Source of the DNA: Crateriforma spongiae
GTDB lineage: Bacteria; Planctomycetota; Planctomycetia; Pirellulales; Pirellulaceae
NCBI RefSeq assembly: GCF_012290005.1
Contig: NZ_JAAXMS010000005.1
Coordinates: forward strand, 186,001-250,000
Direction: 5' to 3'
DNA: 64,000 bases
The notes under the pieces are model-generated. The model searched no databases. It saw only the letters and a program-made list of their open reading frames with translations, and had not been told where the DNA came from. How positions within the stretch are numbered: position 1 is the stretch's first letter; every line of letters starts with the position of its first letter. The translations under genes and the position numbers were made by a program. Below, piece by piece: positions 9,465-18,549 of this stretch.

Positions 9465-10004
9465 TCATCGCGGCCGGGTGTCACGCGGCGGTGCCTGATA
9501 GTCGCCCGACTTTCCGCCCGATTTGTGGATCAGCCAAATCGGCCCGATCGTCATCCCTCGCTCGATCGATTTGGCCATGTCATAGACCGTCAGACACCCG
9601 ACCGACACCGCCGTCAGGGCTTCCATTTCCACGCCCGTCTTTCCCGACGTCTTGACCGTGGCATCGCACAGCAATTGGACCGGGCCATCGGAACCGGTTG
9701 ATTTATCGGGGGGCGATTCCTGGGTGTTGGATTCGCGACCGGCCCACTGGAACGTCACGTCGACCGATTCCACGGCGATGCTGTGGCACAGCGGGATTAA
9801 ATCCGGCGTTCGTTTGGCGGATTGGATCGCCGCCAATTGGGCGACCGTGATCACATCGCCTTTGGCGGTATCCGCGTTGCGAATGCGATCGGCCGTTGCG
9901 GCCGACATCGTGATCACGCCACGGGCTGTTGCCGTGCGGACGGTCGGCGGTTTGGCGGAAACGTCGACCATCCGCGGGTCGCCGTCGGGTGAAAAGTGGG
10001 ACAT
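9465..10004 (-). CDS. moaC: Cyclic pyranopterin monophosphate synthase MoaC
   Basis: A 179-residue protein of usual MoaC length with family motifs LIPLCHSI and KTGVEMEALTAVSVG followed by CLTVYDMAK. MoaC converts 3',8-cyclo-7,8-dihydroguanosine triphosphate into cyclic pyranopterin monophosphate in molybdenum cofactor synthesis, in the cytoplasm. An insert of about 20 residues rich in Ser, Pro and Asp sits between the two conserved blocks (about 95-115). No other moa genes are in the window. ATG at 10004 is well placed. The protease cassette follows on the same strand but is unlikely to be functionally linked. Confidence 0.95.
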   Translation of the reverse strand: MSHFSPDGDPRMVDVSAKPPTVRTATARGVITMSAATADRIRNADTAKGDVITVAQLAAIQSAKRTPDLIPLCHSIAVESVDVTFQWAGRESNTQESPPDKSTGSDGPVQLLCDATVKTSGKTGVEMEALTAVSVGCLTVYDMAKSIERGMTIGPIWLIHKSGGKSGDYQAPPRDTRPR

Positions 10005-10017
10005 TGGATCGTAGGTG

Positions 10018-10061
10018 ACAGGTGGACGGGTAACGGGGGGATGGGTAACAGGTAGACGGGC
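10018..10061. repeat. Short degenerate tandem repeat
   Basis: Three near copies of a GGTGGACGGGTAAC-like unit run head to tail just upstream of moaC. They are imperfect and of unknown meaning. Confidence 0.35.
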
Positions 10062-10068
10062 GGCGCAT

Positions 10069-10105
10069 AAAAAAACGCCACTCGACCGCGGCAGTCGAGT
10101 GGCGT
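10069..10105 (-). terminator. Rho-independent terminator of the HTH/receiver gene
   Basis: A perfect 12-bp stem (ACGCCACTCGAC with GTCGAGTGGCGT) and a 7-base loop. On the minus strand the stem is followed by a T-run (six A's at 10069-10074 on the plus strand), so it should end the transcript of the regulator at 10208-10780. Confidence 0.8.
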
Positions 10106-10207
10106 CTTTGTAGTCGACGAGGCATTCAGGATCTTAGCGAACCGAAGCGGGTCGAAGTCATGCGACGGTTCGTTTCAGGCAGCCGTGTCCCGGCGAAAGG
10201 GTTGGGC

Positions 10208-10780
10208 TCAGACGAGCTCTTTACGAGCACCGACCAGCGTTCGCAGACGTTCGGCCAACAAGTGGGCGTCGAACGGCTTCTTGAACGTTTCGTTGATGCT
10301 GCTGCGATCGAAGCTCATCGGCTGACCGTCATCGGGCAGCAGAGCGATCAGGACGATATCAGTAAAGTCGATGTTCTTGCGCAGGTTTTGGCAAATCTGC
10401 ACGGCTTCGATCTTGCCGATCGAAAAGTCGACGATGATACAGTCCGGGCTGAAGCTTTCGGCTTGAATTCCCGCTTCGAAACCGCTGGCGGCCACGGCCA
10501 CTTTGAACGATTTTTCCGGGGGCAGTTCACGCTTCAAGTTTTCGATCAGAACCTGATCTTGAGCGACGATCAGGCACTTGGCCATCGCTTCGTCCTCCAA
10601 GTCGCCCAGCGGCATGCCGTGCTCCTTGAGGAACTTGATCAGATACTCACGCGGGATACGGCGGTCCTGGGATCCAGGAATGCGGTAACCTTTCAAACGT
10701 CCCGAATCGAACCACTTCGATACGGTCCGTGGTGCTACTTTACAGATCTTGGCGACCTGTCCAGTTGTGAAGACCTTCAT
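10208..10780 (-). CDS. Helix-turn-helix regulator with receiver domain
   Basis: A 190-residue protein. The first 60 residues form a MerR/excisionase-type helix-turn-helix (TTGQVAKICKVAPRTVSKWF, then RIPGSQDRRIP), as in DNA-binding domains that read a promoter as a dimer. Residues about 68-187 form a receiver with a likely phospho-acceptor Asp (CIIVDFS) and the conserved Lys (FKKPFD). The domain order, DNA-binding first and receiver last, is the reverse of the usual response regulator. ATG at 10780 has GGAG 8 bases ahead. A perfect inverted repeat 39-66 bp upstream suggests self-regulation. No kinase partner is adjacent. Confidence 0.85.
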   Translation of the reverse strand: MKVFTTGQVAKICKVAPRTVSKWFDSGRLKGYRIPGSQDRRIPREYLIKFLKEHGMPLGDLEDEAMAKCLIVAQDQVLIENLKRELPPEKSFKVAVAASGFEAGIQAESFSPDCIIVDFSIGKIEAVQICQNLRKNIDFTDIVLIALLPDDGQPMSFDRSSINETFKKPFDAHLLAERLRTLVGARKELV

Positions 10781-10818
10781 ACTAGGTACTCCATAACGCC
10801 TCGTTGAATATTCCCTTG

Positions 10819-10846
10819 GGACAATGGTGCGTCGGTAACCATTGTC
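10819..10846. promoter_or_regulatory. Perfect 10-bp inverted repeat, candidate operator
   Basis: Arms GGACAATGGT and ACCATTGTCC are separated by 9 bases. The site lies just upstream of the HTH/receiver gene. The arm spacing suits a dimeric DNA-binding protein; it could also form a hairpin in the 5' leader. Confidence 0.5.
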
Positions 10847-11690
10847 CTGTGGCCCTGTCTCGCAATTTCACATCCAACGACGATCGGTCCTGATCGATCG
10901 CACCGCACAACCGGTGGGTTTGGCGACGGTAAAGTTGAATGATTCATCACGCTGGGTCTGGGCCTGCCGGCTCGCGTCCTGCAAGACGCTCCCCGAACGG
11001 GATCCTCGCGGTTTTTGGTTGTCACAAGTCAATTCGACCGCGTCATGGGACGTGGCCGTTTGCGGGGCAGAAGCTGTGACAGAAAACCGTGGTGCGGGTG
11101 CTCGGTGTCGACGTGATCTCGATCCCTCGGCGGTCGACGACTTTGGGTGAAAGTCGCGCGGTCGCGTCTGAAACGTTTCACGCCGACGCACGTCGCGTCG
11201 GTGTTCTGCGTTCGTCACTCGTTTTCTGTCCCCGTCCACAACCCGGCAAAAGGTCATGGCCAACGGACGAGGCCGCGTGTCACGAATGCGTTCCCAGATT
11301 CCCCCCTGGGTGATCCGAAGCGTTTGACTGCCACCTGCCCGTCCCGGTTCCCATGCGGCGTCTCGGACGAAGTTCCCGAGAAACAAAGGCGGCCGGAAAA
11401 AGGCGTTCAGTTAAAAACACTTCTTCACGGGAGTAATGTCGAGCCGAGACGGTGCAATTCTTTAACGCGTTTCAGGTCGAACAGGCACTATCGTCCCTAC
11501 GCACCGGGCAGGAGGTCGTAGCGGCGCCATCGCTGCGAAGCGGAAACACGTTAAGATTGGCGAAAACACGGCATTTCCGTTCATTACGGTGCGACCGGAC
11601 CGGTGGGTCAGACGGATCCAACGGTTTGGAAATTTTTGTTTACCGCGCCGTCGCTTTTTCTTGCCCCTTCGATTTTTTGGACTGGTTGTC
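10847..11690. other. 844-bp intergenic stretch, no gene recognised
   Basis: Short open frames exist on both strands but their products are Arg/Ser/Thr-rich with no recognisable motif, and no two agree in position with a ribosome site. I looked for tmRNA, RNase P RNA and SRP RNA signatures and found none. It separates divergent genes and presumably holds promoters for both. An unrecognised small RNA cannot be excluded. Confidence 0.5.
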
Positions 11691-12839
11691 ATGGAACCGA
11701 CCGCGCTGGACTTCTTCGAGCAAGCCTTGCAAACCCCCAGCCCCTCGGGATACGAGGAACCGCTGCAGCGACTGGTTCGCCGATACATCGAACCTCACGC
11801 CGACGCGACGTCGATCGACGTCCACGGAAATTTGATCGCGACATTGTGCCCGGCCGACCAACCCGCGACGTCGTCCAAGTCGACCGGCGATTCGGATTCG
11901 TCGTGCGGTCCCCGACTGATGTATGCCGGACATTGTGACCAGATCGGGATGCTGGTCAGCCACATCGATGACGACGGTTTTGTTTACGGCCAAACCATCG
12001 GCGGCTGGGATCCGCAACAATTGATCGGCCAAGCAATGACGATTTGGACCCAGGCCGGTCCCGTGTCGGCGGTGATCAGCCGCAAAGCCATCCACTTGTT
12101 GACGCCCGAAGAACGGAAACAAGTCGTTCAACTGAATCAGATGTGGCTGGACGTCGGTGCCGTCAAAGGACGGCCCGGTGACGATGATTCGATGATCGAT
12201 GGCGACACGGTTCGAAACGCGATCCGGATCGGCGACCCCGTCACGCTGGAACTGGGGATGCGTCGTCTGTTGGGGGACCAAGTCACCGGTCCCGGCATGG
12301 ACAACAAAACGGGCATGTGGACGGTCATCGATGCACTGCGCCGCGTGGCCGCCGATCGCGACGGTCTAAATTGCGAGCTGAACAGCGTGTCGACGGTCCA
12401 AGAGGAGATCGGATTGCGTGGTGCGAAGACAGCCGCCGGGCACATCAACCCCGACGTGGCGATCGCAGTCGACGTGACTCATGCGACCGATTGCCCCGGC
12501 ATCGATAAAAACACCCAGGGAGATGTCCGCGTCGGCGGTGGACCGGTGATTTTCCGCGGACCCAACATCAACGCGAAAGTTGCCCAACGTTTGATCGATT
12601 TGTGCCAGTCCAACGACCTGCCCTACCAACTGGCCGCACTGGGCCGCGCCGCGCCGAACGATTCCAACGTGCTGCAGATTCACGGCGGCGGCGTCGCCAC
12701 CGGCTTGGTCGGCGTACCCAACCGCTACATGCACTCCGCCGTGGAAGTCGTTTCCCTGTCGGATATCGATCACGTCGCCGAACTGTTGAAGTGTTTCGCG
12801 TTGGCGCTGGAGCCCGACGACGACTTCATTCCCGGGTGA
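11691..12839 (+). CDS. M42-family metallo-aminopeptidase
   Basis: A 382-residue protein starting at ATG 11691. The M42 metal and catalytic residues are visible in order: His in YAGHCDQIG, the bridging Asp in GPGMDNKTG, the Glu pair in VQEEIGLRGA, Asp in AVDVTHA and His in YMHSAVE. The family comprises dinuclear zinc or cobalt aminopeptidases forming large tetrahedral dodecamers in the cytoplasm, often mislabelled endoglucanase. It should trim N-terminal residues from short peptides. A short Ser/Asp-rich insert (about 62-72) lies before the first ligand. It is followed after 228 bp by the hybrid kinase on the same strand, with no clear functional link. Confidence 0.92.
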   Translation: MEPTALDFFEQALQTPSPSGYEEPLQRLVRRYIEPHADATSIDVHGNLIATLCPADQPATSSKSTGDSDSSCGPRLMYAGHCDQIGMLVSHIDDDGFVYGQTIGGWDPQQLIGQAMTIWTQAGPVSAVISRKAIHLLTPEERKQVVQLNQMWLDVGAVKGRPGDDDSMIDGDTVRNAIRIGDPVTLELGMRRLLGDQVTGPGMDNKTGMWTVIDALRRVAADRDGLNCELNSVSTVQEEIGLRGAKTAAGHINPDVAIAVDVTHATDCPGIDKNTQGDVRVGGGPVIFRGPNINAKVAQRLIDLCQSNDLPYQLAALGRAAPNDSNVLQIHGGGVATGLVGVPNRYMHSAVEVVSLSDIDHVAELLKCFALALEPDDDFIPG

Positions 12840-13067
12840 TGGACAAAGCCCGTCGGTGTCGGGGCAACCCGAATGATCCGCCGCATCGTCGACGGTTTTT
12901 GGATGGTTTTCGCCCCTGGCAAAGGCTTTTGCTTGTCCGAGTCGTCGGCCGCCGTGATAGGCTGGTGGGAAAGACACAGAACCGGAATCTTCCTGACCCA
13001 TCGGTCAGCCTGGCCGACCGGTCGGCCTGTCCCACCGGTCAGTTCGTTCCTTCCGCACCAGCGACGC

Positions 13068-15626
13068 ATGAGCGATTCGTCAAGCAACGACGGGATGATC
13101 CGTTTGGAACAAAACGGCGACGATTCGATTCGCAACGAAGACCTTTTGGATGCGTTGCTGGAAAACATTCCCGACGCGGTCTATTTCAAGGATCTCCAAA
13201 GCCGGTTCCTGCGGATCAGCGACGCGATGGCTCGCAAATTCGGCGTCGAATCAGTCGAAGCGGTCAAAGGTCACACCGACGCAGAGATCTTCAGCGCCGA
13301 ACATGCCCAATCGGCACGCAGCGATGAACTGAACATCATTCGCACCGGCCAGCCGATGGTCGAAATTGTCGAACGGGAAACTTGGCCCGATCGCGACGAC
13401 ACATGGTGCCTGACGACGAAGATGCCGTTGCGGTCACGAGGCGGTTCGGTCATCGGCACCTTTGGGATCTCGCGCGACATCACCGAATTGAAATTGTCGC
13501 AAGATTCGCTGAAGCAAGCGTTGAAGGCGGCCGATGCGGCGAACCGCGCCAAGAGCGAATTTCTGGCCAACATGAGCCACGAGATTCGCACGCCGATGAA
13601 TGCGATCATCGGTATGGCGGAATTGCTGGGCCAGACCCCCTTGGTCGACGAACAACGCGAGTACGTCGAACTGTTGCGTCAATCGGCGACGTCCCTGTTG
13701 TCGTTGCTGAACGACATTTTGGATTTCAGCAAGATCGAAGCCCGCAAGCTGGAATTGGAAGCCATCGATTTCTCGGTCCGCGAGGTCATCGGTCGCTGTT
13801 GTCAAACGCTGGCCATCAAAGCCGCCGACAAAGGTCTGGAATTGGCCTGTCGGATTGCACCGGAAGTCCCCGACGCGATGTGTGGTGACCCCGGACGATT
13901 GCGGCAAGTGTTAACGAACCTGGTCGGAAACGCGGTGAAGTTCACCGACGCGGGCGAAATCGTCGTCGACGTACAGCCACATCAAGAACATGACGGATTG
14001 GCCGCTGCACATGACCACCCCGATCACACGTGGCTGCGCGTTCTCGTCCGCGATACCGGAATCGGTATCCCCATCGAACAGCAACAGGAGGTGATGAAGG
14101 CGTTCACCCAGGCCGATGCATCGACAACGCGCCGCTACGGTGGGACCGGTCTGGGACTGGCGATCTGCCGACAACTGGTGGAATTGATGGGCGGGCATAT
14201 CACGCTGGAAAGCACCCCCGGGGAAGGCACCACCTTCACGTGCTTTATCCCCTTCGAAGAAAGGGAATCCGAAGGCCGGGCCGAAGCGACACCGTTTGAG
14301 ATTCCCGGCGAGCTTACCGATCTGGGCCCCGAACCGCTTTCGAAACTGGCCGGCTTCAAAGTCCTGGTCGTTGACGACAACGGGACCAACCGTCGGATTC
14401 TGGACGAAATCCTGTCGTCTTGGAACGTTCGCTGTGACGTCGCTGCCGATGGCGATGAAGCCATCGAAAAAGTCAAGAACGCAATCGAACAAGACGCGAT
14501 GTACCCGCTGGTGCTGTTGGATTGCATGATGCCCGGGATGGATGGGTTCGAAGTCGCACGTCGTGTGCGAACCGGCTGGGATGTTGCCGGGACCAAATTC
14601 ATCATGTTGTCGTCGGCCGCACGCAGCGACAACGCGCGCCGGTGTCGCGAAATCGGCATCGATCGATTCTTGACCAAGCCGGTCATGCAATCGGAACTGC
14701 TGGAAAACATCTTGCAGGTGATGGACTTGGACGTCCGGCGCGAAAAAGCGAAACCCGTCAAACGCCCCGCCGGTCGGTCGTTGAAAGTCTTGGTCGCCGA
14801 AGACGGTGTGGCCAATCAACAAGTCGCGATCGGCTTGCTGAAAATGGCCGGACACCAGCCCACTTTGGCCTGTGACGGAAACGAAGCCGTCCAGTGCTGG
14901 TCCAAGTCATCGTTTGACGTGATTTTGATGGACATGCACATGCCGGAAATGGACGGCTTGGACGCGACACGAATCATTCGTCAACAAGAATCCACACGGG
15001 GATCCGGACGCCATGTCCCGATCATCGCTTTGACCGCCGCGGCAATGGAAGACGATGCCCGTGCGTGCCTGGATGCCGGCATGGACGCTCACGTCGCCAA
15101 ACCCATCGACCCCGCGCAGCTGGAATCAACGATGCAGCAACTGTGCGGTGAATCATCCGTCGATTCGCCGGATGCGGTCGCGGCCGGTCCGCCCGCGGAA
15201 TCTGTCGCGAGGGTCGATAATGCAGCCGGCCATGACGCGAGCGGCCATGATGCAACTGACAAGGACGTAATGGACCCAGTCGCTGGCGGGCAACCGCCGA
15301 TCGATTTTGCCCGCGCGTCCGAGCGGATTCCCGGCGGGGAACCTTCGGTCCGGCGTGTCGCGGCCGTTTTTTATGACGAAACCACCAAGCTGTTGCGTGA
15401 CATCGACAAAGCGTTCCAGGCGGACGATTTGAAAACGCTGCGACGGTCGGCCCACACGATCAAAAGCTCGGCCAACCTGTTCTTTGCAACGCGTTTGAAT
15501 CGTGCCGCGACCGTTGTGGAACACGCGGCCAAGGATGCGGACGACGACATCGCGCCGAAGATCGCCGAGTTGTTCGATGCGTTCAGCGAAGTCGAACCGG
15601 CGCTCAAAGCCTTTGTAAAGTCATAG
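13068..15626 (+). CDS. Hybrid histidine kinase (PAS-HisKA-HATPase-REC-REC-HPt)
   Basis: An 852-residue phosphorelay protein; ATG at 13068 is preferred to an open extension upstream. Domains: PAS (about 22-140, [19 protein letters not shown]), HisKA with [13 protein letters not shown], HATPase with GIGIPIEQ and GTGLGLAI, a first receiver (VLVVDDN and [10 protein letters not shown]), a second receiver (VLVAEDG and [10 protein letters not shown]), an acidic linker, and an HPt domain with the phospho-His in [12 protein letters not shown]. There is no membrane segment, so it senses a cytoplasmic signal through PAS. All relay modules are present in one chain, so the output is probably a separate regulator reached from HPt. 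Confidence 0.93.
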   Translation: MSDSSSNDGMIRLEQNGDDSIRNEDLLDALLENIPDAVYFKDLQSRFLRISDAMARKFGVESVEAVKGHTDAEIFSAEHAQSARSDELNIIRTGQPMVEIVERETWPDRDDTWCLTTKMPLRSRGGSVIGTFGISRDITELKLSQDSLKQALKAADAANRAKSEFLANMSHEIRTPMNAIIGMAELLGQTPLVDEQREYVELLRQSATSLLSLLNDILDFSKIEARKLELEAIDFSVREVIGRCCQTLAIKAADKGLELACRIAPEVPDAMCGDPGRLRQVLTNLVGNAVKFTDAGEIVVDVQPHQEHDGLAAAHDHPDHTWLRVLVRDTGIGIPIEQQQEVMKAFTQADASTTRRYGGTGLGLAICRQLVELMGGHITLESTPGEGTTFTCFIPFEERESEGRAEATPFEIPGELTDLGPEPLSKLAGFKVLVVDDNGTNRRILDEILSSWNVRCDVAADGDEAIEKVKNAIEQDAMYPLVLLDCMMPGMDGFEVARRVRTGWDVAGTKFIMLSSAARSDNARRCREIGIDRFLTKPVMQSELLENILQVMDLDVRREKAKPVKRPAGRSLKVLVAEDGVANQQVAIGLLKMAGHQPTLACDGNEAVQCWSKSSFDVILMDMHMPEMDGLDATRIIRQQESTRGSGRHVPIIALTAAAMEDDARACLDAGMDAHVAKPIDPAQLESTMQQLCGESSVDSPDAVAAGPPAESVARVDNAAGHDASGHDATDKDVMDPVAGGQPPIDFARASERIPGGEPSVRRVAAVFYDETTKLLRDIDKAFQADDLKTLRRSAHTIKSSANLFFATRLNRAATVVEHAAKDADDDIAPKIAELFDAFSEVEPALKAFVKS

Positions 15627-15655
15627 CCGAACCGTCGCGACAGGACGCCGAAAAG

Positions 15656-16762
15656 CTATCGCACACGTCGCATGTAGCCGACCAAGTCTTCGTCCAGTTC
15701 GCGGATCGTTGTTTCGAAGACTTCTTCGATCAATGCCAAACGTTCCTGGGGGCTGCGGGCGACCAGTGGTTTGCCTTCGCTAAGCCGTTGCATGAACTTG
15801 GCGTACTGTTCACGACGTGTTTTCAACAAGAAATACGTCAACGCCCAGCTTTCGGCGTAAGCAGATTCGCTGGACCCGCCTCCGCGAAAACGCTTGTCAT
15901 CGGCCAACAACGTCGTGAGTGACTCCTCCGGCCGTCGCGGCAGGTAACGACGCCAACGTGCCAGATTCACTTCGTTCACCCGACCGATGGTTCGCCAACC
16001 ACGCGGGTTGCGAAAATCGGGCGCCTCGAAAAACGTTGCCAACCCTTCGCTAACCCACATCGGGTTGTCGGCAAAGCGTGTTTGCAAACCGCTGTTGTAC
16101 GCCAGTTGATGCGTCGCTTCGTGGATGATCGTGGCAATGTTGCGTTCCAAATTAGGAACGTTGAACGTCACCATTCGATTGCTTTGCAAGTGATAATAAC
16201 CGATCAGGTTTCGCGCTATTTCGCCGATGTCGGCTTCGGCGTACTTCAGAAACGATGCTCGGTCAGGAAACACCAGAGCGACCAAAGGAAACCGTGGCGG
16301 ATCGAGATCCAAACCCTGATTTTCCCAGTACGTATAGAAACCGCGATAAAGTTGTTCGAAAAGCCCACCGACGCGGCGCACATAGCCTTCGCTGGTACGG
16401 TGTGCGATGACGTAGTGCGTGGTTCGGAAAACGCGAAATCCTTGCGGAAATTCGTCCATCAACCGACCCGCCATCTCCGCTGCATCGATCGGTTTCAACT
16501 CCAGATCGTTCCCCTCACGCTCCACAATTGATTCGGGTTGCTGGATATAGATCTGGCCGTCGTCGCTTTGCAACATGACGCCACCGTCACGTGCTTCGAC
16601 CAAGATTTCACCGCGAATCGTCTCTGTCGACGCATCGGTGCCGTCACCCTTGATGACAAGCGTTTCCACACCCGGCGTCGGTGCGGCAAGCAACCCGACC
16701 AGGATGCCAACGACCAAACATCGTGTTGCGGTGGTGCGCTGAATCGTGGTTTGCGGAATCAT
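15656..16762 (-). CDS. DUF1570 exported zinc-peptidase-like protein
   Basis: A 368-residue protein starting at ATG 16762, with a signal peptide (CLVVGILVGLLAAPTPG). The middle reads as DUF1570, common in planctomycetes: HYVIAHRTSEGYVRRV, then an HExxH-type motif HEATHQLAYN (Glu as base, two His as zinc ligands) and, further on, WVSEGLATFFE giving the likely third ligand, as in gluzincins. It should be a periplasmic or secreted metallopeptidase; substrate unknown. A beta-rich N-terminal domain of about 80 residues (QSDDGQIYIQQPES) precedes it. It sits 89 bp downstream of an ABC permease gene on the same strand. Confidence 0.85.
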   Translation of the reverse strand: MIPQTTIQRTTATRCLVVGILVGLLAAPTPGVETLVIKGDGTDASTETIRGEILVEARDGGVMLQSDDGQIYIQQPESIVEREGNDLELKPIDAAEMAGRLMDEFPQGFRVFRTTHYVIAHRTSEGYVRRVGGLFEQLYRGFYTYWENQGLDLDPPRFPLVALVFPDRASFLKYAEADIGEIARNLIGYYHLQSNRMVTFNVPNLERNIATIIHEATHQLAYNSGLQTRFADNPMWVSEGLATFFEAPDFRNPRGWRTIGRVNEVNLARWRRYLPRRPEESLTTLLADDKRFRGGGSSESAYAESWALTYFLLKTRREQYAKFMQRLSEGKPLVARSPQERLALIEEVFETTIRELDEDLVGYMRRVR

Positions 16763-16851
16763 CGTGTGGTTGCAAATCCCGGTGGGTAACGATTGGGCCG
16801 ATGAATCGAACGGAAACGTCCGTCCTTGTTGGTTGCCCCCGGCGTCCAGGT

Positions 16852-18549
16852 CTAGCCTATCACGTCCCAGCCGCCGGTGCGGCGACGACGCGCGATCCAA
16901 GTTGCCGTGATCGCCAGTGTCGTTGTCGCGGCCACGTACCAAAACGCCAATGCGGCTTCTTGATACCGGGCACCACTGTGAAGCAGTCCGAACAGACGGG
17001 TGGTAACGGTCGTCACGCCGGGGGGGACAACAGGCAACAGGACCGGAACATCGCCGGAGGCCACCACTGCGGACGTGATCCAGGCGGCAGCAAGCACCGG
17101 TGCGAACATCGGAATCCAAATTCGAAACACGCGTTCGATCGGCCCGGCGTCCAAGTCGGCTTGAGACCGAATCGTCGTGGACCTGCCCGCCAAGGCCACA
17201 CGGATGCAGAAATAGGCCACCGGAACGGCTTTGAAACACAGGGCGATCTGCGTCGGTACCAAGGTTTGCTGGTACAACGCACCCAGTCCGGCAATCGGCC
17301 ACTGAAAGACGCCGATCACTCCCAAGCCGACGATGGGGCCGGGAATCGCGAAGGCCGCCAGACTGATCCCGTCCATGCAACGACGCCGCGTTGGGCGAGT
17401 CGCCGTGCCCAGGGCCGCGATGCCGCCGATGATGGTGGATACGGTCGCCGATAATCCAGCGATCATCGCCGTCTGTACGTACTCGCGACGAAACGTCTCC
17501 GGTGCAGACGCTAGTCTTTGGATACAGCTGGACAGACTCCACGCGACCTGACGTTGGTCAGCGACCACGGTCACATCGTGTCCTGCTTTCACGATCAGGC
17601 TTCCCACCGGGATGACCAAGACGACCAGCATGAACGCGACCAAAATGGCAAGCGAAAGCAATCGTGTCAGACTTCCGCCGGGGGCGTTCGGGCTGGCGAA
17701 AGTTTGCGATGCCGAATCATCGCGGTGTGGATGCACCGGACGCCCCGAACGATGTGAAGCGATGCGAAACATCCATCCGCCGAAAATTGCAAGTAGCATC
17801 GGAATGAAACAGACCATCATGACGGCCATCGCCGACGGTTCCGCGGCATGGAACAGATAAAATTCGTCGGCCAGCGTGCGAAAGCCGTACAAATCCGCCA
17901 CCGTCATTTCCGTTGCCGCTAGCATCCCAACGCCCAGCGCGGCAGTGGCGATCCAGGGGGCCGCCATCGGCAGCAACAATAGGAACGCTCGTTTCAACGG
18001 GCCCGTGTCCAATCGCGACGATTCCAACAAGACCCCGGGGATGCGTCGCAAACCGATCCAGGTGGCCAGCGCGACGGCCGCTGATCCGTGGATACCATGA
18101 ACGATCGAGCATGCGATCAGACCGCTGAATTGACCAAAGCGACGGCTGCCGGTTTGCGTCAGCGTCCACCATCCGAATTTGCCGGCCGCGGATTCCCAGG
18201 CGGCCGCATGCAGCACCAAGGGCATGATCAGCGACGCCACAGCCACGCCAAGGAACAAGGACGTCACGATTCCCGACGCTCCCATGCGGTACGACCGGCC
18301 TGACCCGGACAACCGCTTGATCGCATTCAACCAGGCCGCCCAGCCCACCGGGACACCGATCAGCAGCGCGATCGCGACCGCAGAAACGGCAAGCTCGCAC
18401 GTCAGCAGGAAACTTCTGGTCCACAAAACGGAAAAGACCACCAAATCGATCGCGAAAATTCGTGGACCAGTCACAATGAAAGCCCGGCCAGCGGCGAATG
18501 TATCGATAGCTGACCCGGCAACAACATGCGCATCACGGCGATCCCCCAA
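16852..18549 (-). CDS. ABC transporter permease, FbpB-like double-length
   Basis: Up to 565 residues with about 12 hydrophobic segments in two similar halves. Each half carries a permease EAA-type loop: LLESSRLDTGPLKRAF in the first, QADLDAGPIERVFRIWIP in the second. This is the layout of iron(III)-type permeases such as FbpB/SfuB, which work with a periplasmic binding protein and an ATPase; neither is in the window, so substrate is uncertain. The start is unclear: the longest frame begins with TTG at 18549 and would overlap the divergent gene by 24 bp; GTG at 18474 is a reasonable alternative with no overlap. Confidence 0.82.
   Translation of the reverse strand: MGDRRDAHVVAGSAIDTFAAGRAFIVTGPRIFAIDLVVFSVLWTRSFLLTCELAVSAVAIALLIGVPVGWAAWLNAIKRLSGSGRSYRMGASGIVTSLFLGVAVASLIMPLVLHAAAWESAAGKFGWWTLTQTGSRRFGQFSGLIACSIVHGIHGSAAVALATWIGLRRIPGVLLESSRLDTGPLKRAFLLLLPMAAPWIATAALGVGMLAATEMTVADLYGFRTLADEFYLFHAAEPSAMAVMMVCFIPMLLAIFGGWMFRIASHRSGRPVHPHRDDSASQTFASPNAPGGSLTRLLSLAILVAFMLVVLVIPVGSLIVKAGHDVTVVADQRQVAWSLSSCIQRLASAPETFRREYVQTAMIAGLSATVSTIIGGIAALGTATRPTRRRCMDGISLAAFAIPGPIVGLGVIGVFQWPIAGLGALYQQTLVPTQIALCFKAVPVAYFCIRVALAGRSTTIRSQADLDAGPIERVFRIWIPMFAPVLAAAWITSAVVASGDVPVLLPVVPPGVTTVTTRLFGLLHSGARYQEAALAFWYVAATTTLAITATWIARRRRTGGWDVIG

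Noticed and set aside
10868-11386. A 172-codon minus-strand open frame in the gap after the HTH/receiver gene
   Set aside because: Arg/Thr/Ser-rich translation without domain signs and no ribosome site; typical of a chance frame in GC-rich DNA.
11691-12839. Endoglucanase label for the M42 protein
   Set aside because: The metal-ligand pattern is that of M42 aminopeptidases; the cellulase label for this family is a known misannotation.
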